A DNA stretch of 64,000 nucleotides from Dolomedes plantarius (taxonomy: Eukaryota > Arthropoda > Arachnida > Araneae > Dolomedidae), in assembly GCA_907164885.2 (NCBI GenBank), contig OU015497.1, forward strand, positions 64,128,077-64,192,076, in the 5' to 3' direction. The notes under the pieces are model-generated. The model was not told the origin of the DNA and did no database searches. It worked only from the letters and a program-made list of their open reading frames with translations. The position numbers and the translations under genes were made by a program. Positions 49,308 to 63,292 of this stretch are shown piece after piece. Every line of letters begins with the position of its first letter. Position 1 is the first letter of the stretch.

Positions 49308-49618
49308 GGACAGGGGTAACCTAATGGTAGCGTGTTGGCTTTCAGTTATGAGGGTGATCGGATTGAATCCTGGCAAGTGCCATTCAATACCGTGTGTCTA
49401 GGCCGGATATGGGTACGTTAAATCCGTAGACCGGAAAGTCCCCCTTTGAAGTCAGTCGTTGGGGGAGGTACGATAACCACCAGATGTCACCCCTGCGGGT
49501 GCTCGGTCAAAATTGAGGTGGCACCTGGCTAAATCAGACTCAGAATCGTGTGGTGCCAATGGACCTGGTCTGGAATACATTCCGGCCAGGGGGCATAAAC
49601 AACAACAACACCTATTAC
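49306..49618 (+). mobile_element. tRNA-derived SINE with (AAC)n tail
   Basis: The A box-like GTAACCTAATGG (49316-49327) and B box GGATTGAATCC (49360-49370) are 30-odd bases apart, as in tRNA heads. The body is GC-rich and ends with AACAACAACAAC (49598-49609). Its sequence is unlike the two SINEs at 12440 and 34636, so it is a separate family. Confidence 0.8.
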
Positions 49619-49619
49619 C

Positions 49620-49681
49620 CCTTATAAACCCACATACACATCATATATATATATATATGATGTCTGTGTGGGTTATAAAGG
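49620..49681. repeat. Imperfect palindrome around (TA)n
   Basis: The arms CCTTATAAACCCACATACAC and the inverse of TGTGTGGGTTATAAAGG flank CATCATATATATATATATGATG. It could extrude as a cruciform. No protein-coding role. Confidence 0.7.
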
Positions 49682-50026
49682 ATCACTTAAGTGTTCATAT
49701 CCTGTGACGTAAATGGGAGGAATGGACGTATGAAGAAAAAAGTTGGAGAAATTGTTTGATAGCATTCTATTTTACTGGTTTATTGATAGAAAATAACGTA
49801 TTTCTTACGTACTCAAGCAAAATTTACTCTCCGGAGTAATGTACTCTCCGGAGGGACAAAAGTAAGCATGAAAGACTGGTAGAAACTCAGTTATGTCCCT
49901 ATTCCTAATGGATGCTGCATAGAATTATGTAACTTTCCTTTATTAAAAAAAAAGGGATGTTTCCAATTTACGAATTTTTTTTTCTATGAAACTGTTTCCT
50001 TAAGTGCATGTGGGTGTTAAATCTAA
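49682..50026. other. Unassigned DNA
   Basis: No gene was recognised. Confidence 0.5.
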
Positions 50027-50210
50027 GGTCTTGTTCACACTGCATCTGAAGAGTTGTGTAGCATTGCTTTCCTCCATCGGACCCGAGGTTATTGGTGTGA
50101 CCTGTGATTGGTTTGACTAATCAATATGTATATGCATTGAGCGCTGCGGTAGGTGAAAGTTTTTTTATGCTGACGCTCTGCTGTGCTCCGAAAATAGTGT
50201 GAACAAGGCG
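50027..50210. mobile_element. PIF/Harbinger-like MITE (184 bp)
   Basis: The terminal inverted repeats GGTCTTGTTCACACT and CGCCTTGTTCACACT are flanked by a TAA duplication (50024-50026, 50211-50213), the 3-bp target type of PIF/Harbinger elements. No coding sequence. hAT-type origin is less likely because those make 8-bp duplications. Confidence 0.65.
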
Positions 50211-50672
50211 TAAGTTGTGTTGGAATCCTCATGCGGGAACATTTTGGTTGACCAAAATGGTACCCTAAATGTAGAAGTTAGTAGATTCACGGCTGGTTGA
50301 TGTCTCCTGACAAATGCTTACCCTGTTAGAAAAACTATTATCCTTACAGTAATTTCCGTATTTTTTTTTTAATATCCCTCATATTATCACATGTTGATTC
50401 AAAATTTCACCAAATCTGCATCGCTTTATCAAGTTATGCCGCCAATTTCCTTAAACTGCCTTGAAAAATGTCTAGCGAAGCTTAGAAATCTTTCACATGA
50501 CATCTGGGAGTGAATATTTCATTCTAACATTACAGGTATCAAATGATCCTTTCTATAGAAGCATAAGAAGTACTAACTTTATCTAAGTTGCCCATTTATT
50601 TGATGAATTTACCAAAGAAGTGCATGATTGGGAAAAGCTTAACTGATATCCCTTTTTATATTTAGCGTAATA
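50211..50672. other. Unassigned DNA
   Basis: No gene or repeat family was recognised. Confidence 0.5.
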
Positions 50673-50961
50673 AAAACTGAACTTATGACGCAACAGTCCG
50701 CTGTGGACCTAGGTCGTCGGTGCCCATCTCCGCTTTCTTGACCACGGGCTTGTGGTGCCATACAGCATATGTCTTAGTCAGGTGGTCAACCTGACGTGGG
50801 ACCCCCAGAGTTTAGTTCCAAAGCATGCTTGGTCCTCGTTTTATCGACCCACTCAAGGGATGAAAGGCTGAGTCGACCTTGCTCAGTCGCAGGATCGAAC
50901 CTCGAACCCTGGACCTGTGGTGTGGCAGCTTAAAGCTGTTAACCACTACGCCACTGGGCAT
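50673..50961 (-). mobile_element. tRNA-derived SINE (minus strand) with 14-bp target duplication
   Basis: On the minus strand the A box is TGGCGTAGTGG (50943-50953), and GGTTCGAGGTTCGATCC (50892-50908) contains B-box-like sequences. Flanking copies of TATTTAG(C/T)GTAATA (50659-50672 and 50962-50976) are the target duplication. It differs from the other SINE families in the window. Confidence 0.8.
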
Positions 50962-50974
50962 GTATTTAGTGTAA

Positions 50975-50976
<2 letters not shown>

Positions 50977-51040
<64 letters not shown>
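50977..51040. repeat. (TA)n microsatellite
   Basis: About 30 TA units directly follow the SINE target duplication. Confidence 0.9.
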
Positions 51041-51044
<4 letters not shown>

Positions 51045-51564
51045 ATATAAATGGTTTATTAATATATTAAATTCTTGTATAGAAAATTTCCTATGGGTAA
51101 TATAAGCAAAAAAACTTTTCTATAAATTGATATGCATTATGTATTTATTATATGCATGATTACATCACCTTTAACACGTATTTTTGATTTTTATGAAGAA
51201 TTACATAGTTTCAGCCAGCTTCAATTTATTTCTAACTGCGAATATCACCTGAGGGAAATTTTAACTATTAAACGCTCTTTCTTATATCATATTAAATATG
51301 ATTTAGTGGTATCAGAAAACAAGCAAATTCATTATTCATTTGAACACACCTTTTAAAATACTTGCTTTAGATGTTACCCCTGCTTATGAATTATTCATAA
51401 CCGAGCCAAATCAACGCGCACTGAGCTCAAGCGATGTAAATTTGCTCCTGAATAAATATTATTTTTATTAATCCCCTTTGAAAATATCTATAATTTCGTA
51501 CTCACCTTTCAAATTGCAAATGCAGAATATAATCATTTATAATTTATTTCACATTTGGAAAGCC

Positions 51565-51629
<65 letters not shown>

Positions 51630-52203
51630 ATTTGCTTCTGGAAGTTTTCATATTGTGAAATAAGCTGTTAGATTATAATTATTATTCTCTAGGGAAATTT
51701 GTAATTCTAAACCGGTTTCCGATAGTATGTTTTAAGTTAAGAGTGATATTTTGTATTACTGTGATAGTCTTGAAGAGCCTGTATTTGCCTAGATATTCCG
51801 TTTTTACTGTGTTAGTTTATGTTAGTTTTTTCAAATAGAGGAAACCATACTCAGAACTAGGTGATAAAATATGAGCACTGTTGTCTGAGGAATCTCATGT
51901 TTTCTTCAGCACGGGTTAAAAATGGGTCAACTACTAAGTTCCATCAAATCAATTGCGCTTGTACTTGGTCCAGGTGGAATTAATCATATCGTCAAAGAAA
52001 GAATATTACCCTTAAAGTACGAGAAATATTCCTGTAAGGAAATAAATCGAGAAATCCCAGTTTTCTCTCAGCTATGAAGATTGAAGATATTTAATAAAAA
52101 AGTAAAATAATTATGAAGTTGGTATTCAAATAATTTACTAAGTTGAATGTTTCTTCACGTTCTTCAAGGAAGAGTTCGGAAAAGAAAGTTAGAAATGCGT
52201 TCG
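51041..52203. other. Unassigned AT-rich DNA with one (TA)n tract
   Basis: No gene was recognised. A 55-base (TA)n tract lies at 51570-51624. Confidence 0.5.
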
Positions 52204-52248
52204 TATATATATATATATATATATATTATGCGTTCATATATATATATA
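52204..52248. repeat. (TA)n with GCGTTCATA interruption
   Basis: Two TA tracts adjoin the left edge of the Tc1 element, where the outer terminal repeat should be. Confidence 0.85.
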
Positions 52249-53758
<1,510 letters not shown>

Positions 53759-54635
53759 TAACGCAGAGATTCTTGTAAAGGTAAAAATTATACAACAAAA
53801 AATTACAGTAAAGGGAAAAAATAGTGCCATTAAACAATATGGAGTATATAAGTACAATAATCTTCATTTTACGACCCGAAATGAAGACAATGAAAATTCA
53901 AATGCATAGTATCTCAACCTAAAGGAAGTCGCAGGGACTTGTAAAGGAGGGTTAAATGTCATAAAATAATTACAAGTCAAGTCGTAATAGTTTTATCTAG
54001 TCATTTATCCAGTTATTATTACTGTTGATTCTGGTTGGTACCGAAGTGTTCATTTTACGATTTACGTTGGGAGTGAGGGGACTTAAAAAGTTGACAACCG
54101 CTGTTTTAATGCCTCAAAATATCATACCTTCAATTTCTTGTTGTATCTTAGTTTCTGGATATGAATGATGGCACATGAGTGAATTGGTATACTGTGACTT
54201 TTTCCCTCTGAAGTATCTGTCGGTCTTCAATAAGTATGCATTTTCTCTCCTGGTGGAGCCAAGAGAAAAGAATTTCTGTATTATTGCAATTTTAGATGGA
54301 TTGCCCAGTGCCATTGAGTATTTATTTTAAATATTACATCTTTCTAAAAATGATGATTTATTAAGCGATAACATTGGTAATATTTACGAAGAAAAGTCTT
54401 CATTTAACTTCATATGATTACGTTATTCTAAAATAGTTCTATTTAATGATTTTAGTTTCAATCTTAACTTTCTTGTAGATTATTTATGGCAAAGTAAACT
54501 GCGTTCTTTGCGCCTTACTACAACAGTGCTTTTATTAAATAGATTTGTATTTTGCCATTTTATATATAGTTATACCTATATTGTTTAAACCTACAGTCAA
54601 GTTTTCTCACTGTACACAGACACATACATGTCTGA

Positions 54636-54638
<3 letters not shown>
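53759..54638. other. Unassigned AT-rich DNA
   Basis: No gene was recognised. A 66-codon minus-strand frame at 54114-54314 has no known domain. Confidence 0.5.

Positions 54639-54708
<70 letters not shown>
54639..54708. repeat. (TA)n microsatellite
   Basis: About 35 TA units abut the left end of the Tc element at 54709. Confidence 0.93.
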
Positions 54709-54711
<3 letters not shown>

Positions 54712-55984
54712 GTGGTTATCAAAATAATGGGAACACTAAGAAACATCATGAAAACCTTTATTAATACAGAGGATCACCTTTTTCATGTAATACTACCTGA
54801 TTTACCTTGGAATTGAATTATACATGTCATGAATAGTGGTTAAGTATATATTATACCATTCTTCAGGTAAAAATCATGAAAGTTCCTGTAGAGATGCTGT
54901 GGTGGATATCAATACCTGGCTCTATCCGCTTATACAGATCACAATGGTTGGGTGATATTTAGTCGGGAGGATTGTACAGGCCAAGATAAGATATTTGACT
55001 TCTTTTTCATGCACTTCAAATGAATACTTGATAGATTTAGCTGTATGTATAGGGGGATTATCATCCTGGAGAACGTCATTTCCTGCAAGAAACAATGTTT
55101 ACACCATAGGATGGACTAGTGAGCTGAAATTTCAACATAGTCCTTCCCATTCAATCTCCCTTATAGGGATACAATAGGGCCTGAAGAAAACCATGAGATG
55201 CCATCCCAAACCTTAATAAAATCCCAACCTCTACCTCCATGATTCACAGTTGAGATGAGACAGCCAGAATCTTACGTTTGTGTAAGTGTTCTCTAGACAT
55301 ACTCACGTCCTGTTGCGAGGAAAAATGTGAACAATGATCCGTTGGACCAAATGCCGTTTCTCGACATATTACTCGACCAGGATTTGCGCTCGTGGCACCA
55401 TTGTGGACGATATTTTATATCTGCCTCTATTACAAGTGGCTTGGGAATAGCTACTCTTCCTTGAATGCTTTGTTTGTGAAGTTCCCTTCTACATCTAATG
55501 GTTGATACCTGAACATGGAGATGCATATTGAGCTCGTCGGTCATTTTGGTAGGAGTTGTTTTATTTCTTCCTATCACAATTCGCATCAATACCTCGTCCG
55601 TCTCTTTCACTAAGCTTTCCCTTTCATCCACTATTCTGTTTGACAAAGGATGTTTTTCCATGTACTCAGTATGCTATCATGACTTATGATACCATAGCTC
55701 AAAAAACACCCATTTGCCTGGGGGTTGCAGTAACAGATACTCCAATTTAAATGAGCTCCAACAGATTGCCCTTTTCACAAGGTCTCCAAAATTTGACATT
55801 CTACACTGTCGCCCACAGAAGCACGATGCCCTTAGCTTCATTACTGCTACCAAACAGTAGTCTAATACATACACTATATTATATAAAAAAATACAGGTGG
55901 CCAGACTTGCTTTTTAAGGAACACCAAGCACATTCATAATCACCACTAACATTGATAGGTGTTTCCATTATTTTGATAACCACC

Positions 55985-55985
<1 letters not shown>
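54709..55985 (-). mobile_element. Tc1/Tc3-type transposon, decayed (~1.28 kb)
   Basis: The ends CAGGTGGTTATCAAAATAAT and (inverted) TAGGTGGTTATCAAAATAAT are nearly identical and are bordered by TA tracts on both sides. The transposase on the minus strand is decayed. Confidence 0.85.
54960..55670 (-). pseudogene. Tc1/Tc3-type transposase, decayed
   Basis: On the minus strand an open segment (55661 to 55293) gives the HTH region (MTDELNMHLHVQVSTIRCRR, IQGRVAIPKPLVI, WCHERKSW) and WSNGSLFTFFLATGREYV, the region where the first catalytic Asp is normally found; that residue is replaced. Then HGGRGWDFIKVWDGISWFS, DDNPPIHTA (second Asp, near 55050) and WPVQSS (degraded third motif, near 54970) follow in changing frames. 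The element is dead. Confidence 0.78.

Positions 55986-56028
<43 letters not shown>
55986..56028. repeat. (TA)n(TG)n microsatellite
   Basis: TA units then TG units lie between the Tc element and the mariner at 56029. Confidence 0.9.
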
Positions 56029-56029
<1 letters not shown>

Positions 56030-57352
56030 AACCTTTATCCAGAAAATTCAGTGAATGTGTCTATAGTTACAATGGATTGCTGTCTTACATAAAATAGCTG
56101 TCACTGTCCTTCGAAGTAATCCCTGTGGGCGGTAATGCACATTTGAGAACGGCTGTACAAGTCTTGGAAACTCCTGCCGTAGTCGTCTTGAGGATGGCCT
56201 TAAGCTGGGCCGCAGCATTATGTTGGATGACGAAATGTACGAAAACCCTTGGCTCTTCTGGGCTAATTTCAATTTAGGGAAAAAGAAAAAGTTTTAAGAA
56301 AAAGTTCTGGAGGGGGGGGGGGGGGCGAGTCTAGGGAGTAGTGTGGGCGATTCAGGGACACAACTCGCCTGTTGGCCAGGAAATGCTGCACCAGGAAGGC
56401 ACTATGTGGCCGGGCATTGTCGTGAAGCATCGTCCAGTTGCCTTGCTTGGCGTATTGGGGGCGTACCCGATTGATCCGTTGCAGCAGACTTTTCAGTATA
56501 TCCACGTACTTAGCGGCATTTAACGTGGTGCCCTAAGGGAGGAATTCTTTATGGATGGGACCGTCAAGTCGAAGAATACCACGAGCATTGTCTTGATGCG
56601 GGATTTCTCACTTCGCACCTTCTTGCATTTCGGCGACCCTGGATCCCCGCAACTCCCTAATCTGGCTTTTCCAGGTCGAGGTCGAACTTCAGTCTCCAGC
56701 TCTCGTCACCCGTGACAATGGTTTTCAGGAAATTTGGGTTTCAAACCGCCATGTTGATGAAGTCTTCACAGGCGTCAAGCCGAATTTGCATTTGTTCCTG
56801 CGTCAAAGTGTGGGGCCCAAGTCGGGAGCAAAGCTTGCGTTTACCCAAATCCTGGGTCAGTATGAGGTGGGCCATTTCACGACCAATTCCCACTTCCTCC
56901 GATATCATTCGCCCTGTCACACGACGATCCTTGGCGAACAATTCCAACACTTTCTGTAAGTTACCCTTGGTGCTTGCAGTTGCAGGCCGACCACTTCGGG
57001 GGGAGTCTTCCATGGTGTCCCGCCCTTCACGGTAGCCTTTAAATCACTCATACACGCACTTCAAGGTGACGGCACGTTCTTCATAGACTTTTAGCAGCAT
57101 TTCACGAGTCTCTTTCGCTTATTTTCAAAGTCTGAAACAGGATATTCGTTCGCAGATCAATTTTGAATTTCGACCGAGCGCACCTTCACTCTGCAATGAA
57201 CTGTTTCCACACGATAAGCTAACTCGCAGCGCCGCTACTCAGGAACTGATTCAGACCAGTCTTCACCTGTCCGGCACGGTATGCGCCGGTTGCAAACTTT
57301 TACGACCGTGGGCACTATGACGTCATTCACCGAACTTTCTGGACAAAGGTTG
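56029..57352 (-). mobile_element. Mariner-type transposon (~1.32 kb), decayed
   Basis: The left end TAACCTTTATCCAGAAAATT and the inverse of the right end (CAACCTTTGTCCAGAAAGTT) match, continuing into CGGTGAATG. TA follows at 57353. The minus strand encodes a mariner transposase with frameshifts and a poly(C) insertion. Confidence 0.85.
56269..57013 (-). pseudogene. Mariner transposase (DD34D type), decayed
   Basis: On the minus strand, 57013-56741 gives the second HTH (VTGRMISEEVGIGREMAHLI, KRKLCSRLGPHTLTQEQ). A shifted frame gives GDESWRLKFD with the first catalytic Asp (near 56700), and another frame (56505-56269) gives MLHDNARPHSAFLVQHFL with the second Asp. The third motif is degraded (RPHYSLDSP) and interrupted by a G/C homopolymer at 56311-56324. 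The usual N-terminal HTH lies upstream in further broken frames. It is dead. Confidence 0.82.
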
Positions 57353-57364
57353 TATATATATATA

Positions 57365-58115
57365 CAGGGTGTCCATAATTAAACTTCCGTACTTTAAACT
57401 TGTCTACAGTCGAAACTATTGTTCAGAAAGTTCTGAAATTTTGTGTAGGACATATTGAAGGGATGGGAATTTGTTTGAGCGAATAAAAAAAATCAGTTCA
57501 AAATTTCAACACCAGAGGGCGTTTTCTATGAATAACACATTTAGCCAACATTTACTATAGTTAAAAAAATTATTACAACATTCGTAGAGCAACTATTGCT
57601 GAATTATCGTTTTGGTCAAACAATTTTACTAACAAAGCTCGATCTGGTAATCGTAACGATTACATTTTGATTAGCAATAACAAGCCCGCTGAAAACAAAG
57701 TCTCCGTGAAAGTTTCTAGGTTTTATAACAGCTTCTGCTCTACGTCAACAAAAATTAATTTGCATATTTGTTTCTTCTTCGTTCCTTCAAATCTTTTGTC
57801 CGAAAATTAATTATCGAACAAGTTTCCGATCGACTTTGCAATCGACTTTAAAGATTGTAAAATTTAATGAGTATGAGTTATTGTGTTAAGGTGACCTATG
57901 GATAAAAATTTGGTGAAATCTTAAGTAAAGATCCAGTCGTAAATGTGCAATTCATCAAAAAACGCCCTCTGGGGGTTAAATTTTGAACTAATTTTTTCAT
58001 TCGCTCAAACAAATTCCCATCCCTTCAATATGTCTTACATAAAATTTCACAACTTTCTGAACAATAGTTTCGACTGCAGACAACTTTAAAGTAGGGAAGT
58101 TTAATTATGGACACC

Positions 58116-58118
<3 letters not shown>
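57365..58118. mobile_element. MITE with ~157-bp inverted repeats (754 bp)
   Basis: Inverted repeats 57365-57521 and 57963-58118 begin CAGGGTGTCCATAATTAAAC and end CGCCCTCTGG, flanked by TA. The 440-bp centre has no coding sequence. The ends match the mariner style (CAGGGTGTCC) of the DD41D element at 13912, but the interior differs. Confidence 0.88.

Positions 58119-58172
<54 letters not shown>
58119..58172. repeat. (TA)n microsatellite
   Basis: About 27 TA units directly follow the MITE. Confidence 0.92.
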
Positions 58173-58177
<5 letters not shown>

Positions 58178-59092
58178 TATCGAACCTGTCACTTAATCTA
58201 ATTGAATTTCGCATGTATAGAATATTAGCAATCGTAAAATCTAAATATTAATTAATTATTATGTTTTAATAAGTAATTACATTTCCTAAATTTAAAAAAA
58301 AAAATATTAATGACTAAATCATTAGTAAAACCTTACTAGCCTCTTAAAATTAAAAATTCATGTTTATTACATCAAAGATTACTTTATATTGTAAATGGAT
58401 GAATAAATTACATTCTACGATTAATTAATTTGTATGCTTGAAAGCTTTTCTTCATTCATTTACTCATAATGAATCATTAGTATGGAATAAAATATGTTCA
58501 TTTTAACAATTAATATAATTATTTTTATTTTGATATATCAGGTTTTTAATAACTGACTTTAATAATTGACATAATAATGTTTCACGTTTTAAGAGCATTA
58601 TAAAAATGCACTTTAAAATATTTTTTTCGAGTTTACTAACCTTTGTAACGATTATTTATCACTAAATTGTTTCACTGAATTTTTTGGATGTAGCATAATA
58701 ATTGATATAATTTTTCCCATACAAATTGAAACGTTTCTATCGGGATTTTTTGCCTTGAAGAATTAGAAATATTTATGTCTCAAACAGAATTAAAAAATAA
58801 AATAATACATTGTTGCGTTTCGTTCTACGATATTTGAGAATTAAGGATCCCAACAGCGAAACAAGTTTATTTGCATTTTTTGTCTGAAACAGATCACAAG
58901 TATTCCAAACAATGATGAAGAATCAAAGCAAAATTCAACAAGCGACTTTACATTTGACACAATATGCACAGGCAAAATAAGAGGTCTACAGTTTATCCAA
59001 AAGATCTGAGCTTCAACATAGAAATGAACGAACGGCATCCTTGAATCCGAGCTCGTGATGCTAATAGACCCTTGGTGACCTTACCGATTGGG
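58173..59092. other. Unassigned AT-rich DNA
   Basis: No gene was recognised. Confidence 0.5.
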
Positions 59093-59096
59093 TTAA

Positions 59097-60348
59097 CCCT
59101 TCAGCGGGCGTGCCAATTTTTGTAACACCACCAGGCGCGCGTTGCATAAAGTGCAACGTCTCTTTTAACCTTGATCATTCCATTTGAAATTAACTTTTTT
59201 TTTCAAATTTGAAATAATAATTCTGCGTTTTATGACAAGATATAAAATTTTGATAATATTAAGATTATTTATAATTAAAGGCCAAAAATGAATAAGAAGA
59301 AATTTTCATAAAAAATTAAAATTTATTTTTAAAACACAAATAATTTGTTCAATTCTCTTCAGTTTTCTTCAATTTCTTCACATCGCAAATATATAGTACG
59401 TATTTTGCAATGCGCCTAGCATGAAAAACTTTTACATTTATCACACTTTATCGTGGTAGTTACATTATTTAGCCGTCCGCATATATATTACACTTTCCTC
59501 TTTTTTTTCTGACACCTCTGGTTCTGCTTCTCGGGAAGCAACCACTTTATAGTTTAATAAGAATCCAGTTATATCTGGAGGAAGAGATAGAATATTTGAA
59601 AGAGCCTTCAAGTGGCTTCCAAGAAGTTCTAAAGCCAAAGAATGCAGATACAATCGCCTTCTTTCAAAACTGTCCGGTTTATTGGATCTAAGGACAACTT
59701 GCGAATGGATTCCTATTATGTCCAAAAACCTAAAATACAACGAGAGAGTCAATCTTCGGGATATGCGGATACCGTGTAATAGCTGCACATTTGATCCACT
59801 ACATCAACTCCTGCTTTTGTCTTATTGTAATCCAGTATAATCTCTGGTTTACCAGAATCGTCATCCACTGTTGCATCATCATGCATTGTCGATAAAAGTA
59901 TGACTCCCTTATTTTTTTCATAAGAACAATATGTTCATATGCTACGAAAAGTAAAATTACTTTTAACATGGAGAACAAAATTATCGATAATTATTTAATA
60001 TTTAAAACTTCATCAGGACATTTATTTGATTAGCCTTTTGAAATTTATAATCATAGAAAAGCAACTCTGTAAATGCTTAGAATTATTTTACCGAAATAAC
60101 CAAAAATAAAATAAGGATTATTTGCTTACATGACCAGGCGCGCTGTGCACAAATAAAAGTATCCTCTGTTGGAATCCCGTTTAAAAATGAATGGAAAGGA
60201 ATACAAAGGTCAGAAAATCAGACCTGCATTAGAAAGGGTGTAGCTATAAATAGAAACTGCTTAGAACATTCAAAACTTACATGTAAAAACAAACCATTCA
60301 AAATTATGAAAATGTTGCACTTTATACACGGGCGCGCCCGCTGAAGGG
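59097..60348 (-). mobile_element. piggyBac-type transposon, internally deleted (1252 bp)
   Basis: The termini CCCTTCAGCGGGCG are inverted at the two ends and flanked by TTAA (59093-59096 and 60349-60352), the piggyBac target. Subterminal TAAAGTGCAAC and a CCAGGCGCGC block occur on both sides. It carries the C-terminal part of a piggyBac transposase. Confidence 0.9.
59465..59860 (-). pseudogene. piggyBac transposase C-terminal fragment
   Basis: On the minus strand KPEIILDYNKTKAGVDVVDQ and MCSYYTVS (59860-59780) match the conserved piggyBac block that carries the last catalytic Asp. After a frameshift, LYFRFLDIIGIHSQVV and LYLHSLALELLGSHLKAL follow (59788-59465), the usual downstream helices. 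The N-terminal DDE part is deleted and the tail lacks a recognisable Cys-rich finger. It cannot be active. Confidence 0.82.
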
Positions 60349-60352
60349 TTAA

Positions 60353-60493
60353 TATGAAGAACATGATACGGTCGCCAACCTGCGGCTATATGGCGCCAAT
60401 GTGACATACTGCTCTTTCTGGCAAACCCACAAAATACGCCAAATATTTTATGCAAAAACGGCTTGGTGGGAAACCGTATCATGTTCTTCATAT
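60353..60493. repeat. Inverted repeat next to the piggyBac end (141 bp)
   Basis: ATATGAAGAACATGATACGG at 60352-60371 is repeated inverted at 60475-60494. If the piggyBac element is removed, the match extends a few bases beyond TTAA, so the piggyBac seems to have inserted into the left arm of an older foldback element. Confidence 0.7.
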
Positions 60494-61740
60494 TTACCCT
60501 TGATTGTTCTAGAAATGGAAATTTCTAGAACTCTACAACCACACCACATAGGTGGAATCTGATTCGATATCGGACCACCCAAAAAGAACCCATATATCAA
60601 TGACTTAGCTGTCGAGCCTTCCGAAATTTTAGCAAACATCGCCAAAGGTTCACATATTTAAAGCGAACACTCAATGGCTGTTAATAAAGAGTGTTTAACA
60701 CAAAATAGACATTAATTAAGAAAGACTAAGACTATTTACAGCTAATAGCAACAATATAGTCTCGCTCTTAATCACAGATGCTCAAAAATATTCAAATATA
60801 ATTTTTTAGAGAAAGGAATATATTTATTCATCGTGGTTTCAGAGGACTTCCAGTAAGTTTATATATTTTGAAACAAAAAGCATTTTAATTTCTTAAGAAA
60901 TAAAATTAAATCACCTAAATTATTAGTAAATTCATTTTTAATTGCATGCATATAAAGAAACAGTTCTTTTTAATGATACAAAAATTTCAAACATTTAAGA
61001 AAAGATATTTAAAAAGACTTGTTTAGTTGCGTAGTATATAAAACGAATATTTTTACTATCTTCAGTCATTCCATTGTTTTGATGATTTTAGTAAACATCT
61101 TATAATGACTTGAATCCTCAATATCTATTTCCTAGGAAAGAATGGAGAACTATAAAAATTTCACTGTTTTTCGCGTATCATTCAAAACGCATTTTAATGT
61201 ATTTAGAATCATTTATCAGGGAACCAGCTAGACTGCATTCAAACGCTTATTTTAAATATAGTTCTAGGCATTTCACCTGCTAATAAATTATGCATGTAAC
61301 TGATGTATTTGAGTATGTTTTAAGTGTTATGAATTTATTTCCAAAGATATACGCGTTTTATTAATGGAGTTTGAAAGTATCTATAAATATGCAAGCAACA
61401 TCTGAACCATAAATATAGAAAGTAATCATTCATAATTAATTTTTACCGCAGGAAATTTCTCTAAAGTTTTGACGTGCTGTTTGATCTATGAACATGTTGT
61501 AAAACAAATTTATGCGATGAAGGAGACAAACAGAGAGAAATATGATATTTCTCATCATGGTTAAAATAAGTATTGACTTACGTTTTAAGACTTCTTATTA
61601 TCAACTTGTAAATTATCCGATTTCTGAATCATACAATGAAAACAATATTAAAAACTCAAAGAAAATCTAGAAAATTGCCCGAAATAATGTCAACATGGTT
61701 CTTAAATAATTTAAGATAAAAACTTATTTCAAAAGGTTTA
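60494..61740. other. Unassigned AT-rich DNA
   Basis: No gene was recognised. A TTCTAGAAATGGAAATTTCT hairpin-like string lies near 60507. Confidence 0.5.
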
Positions 61741-63292
<1,552 letters not shown>

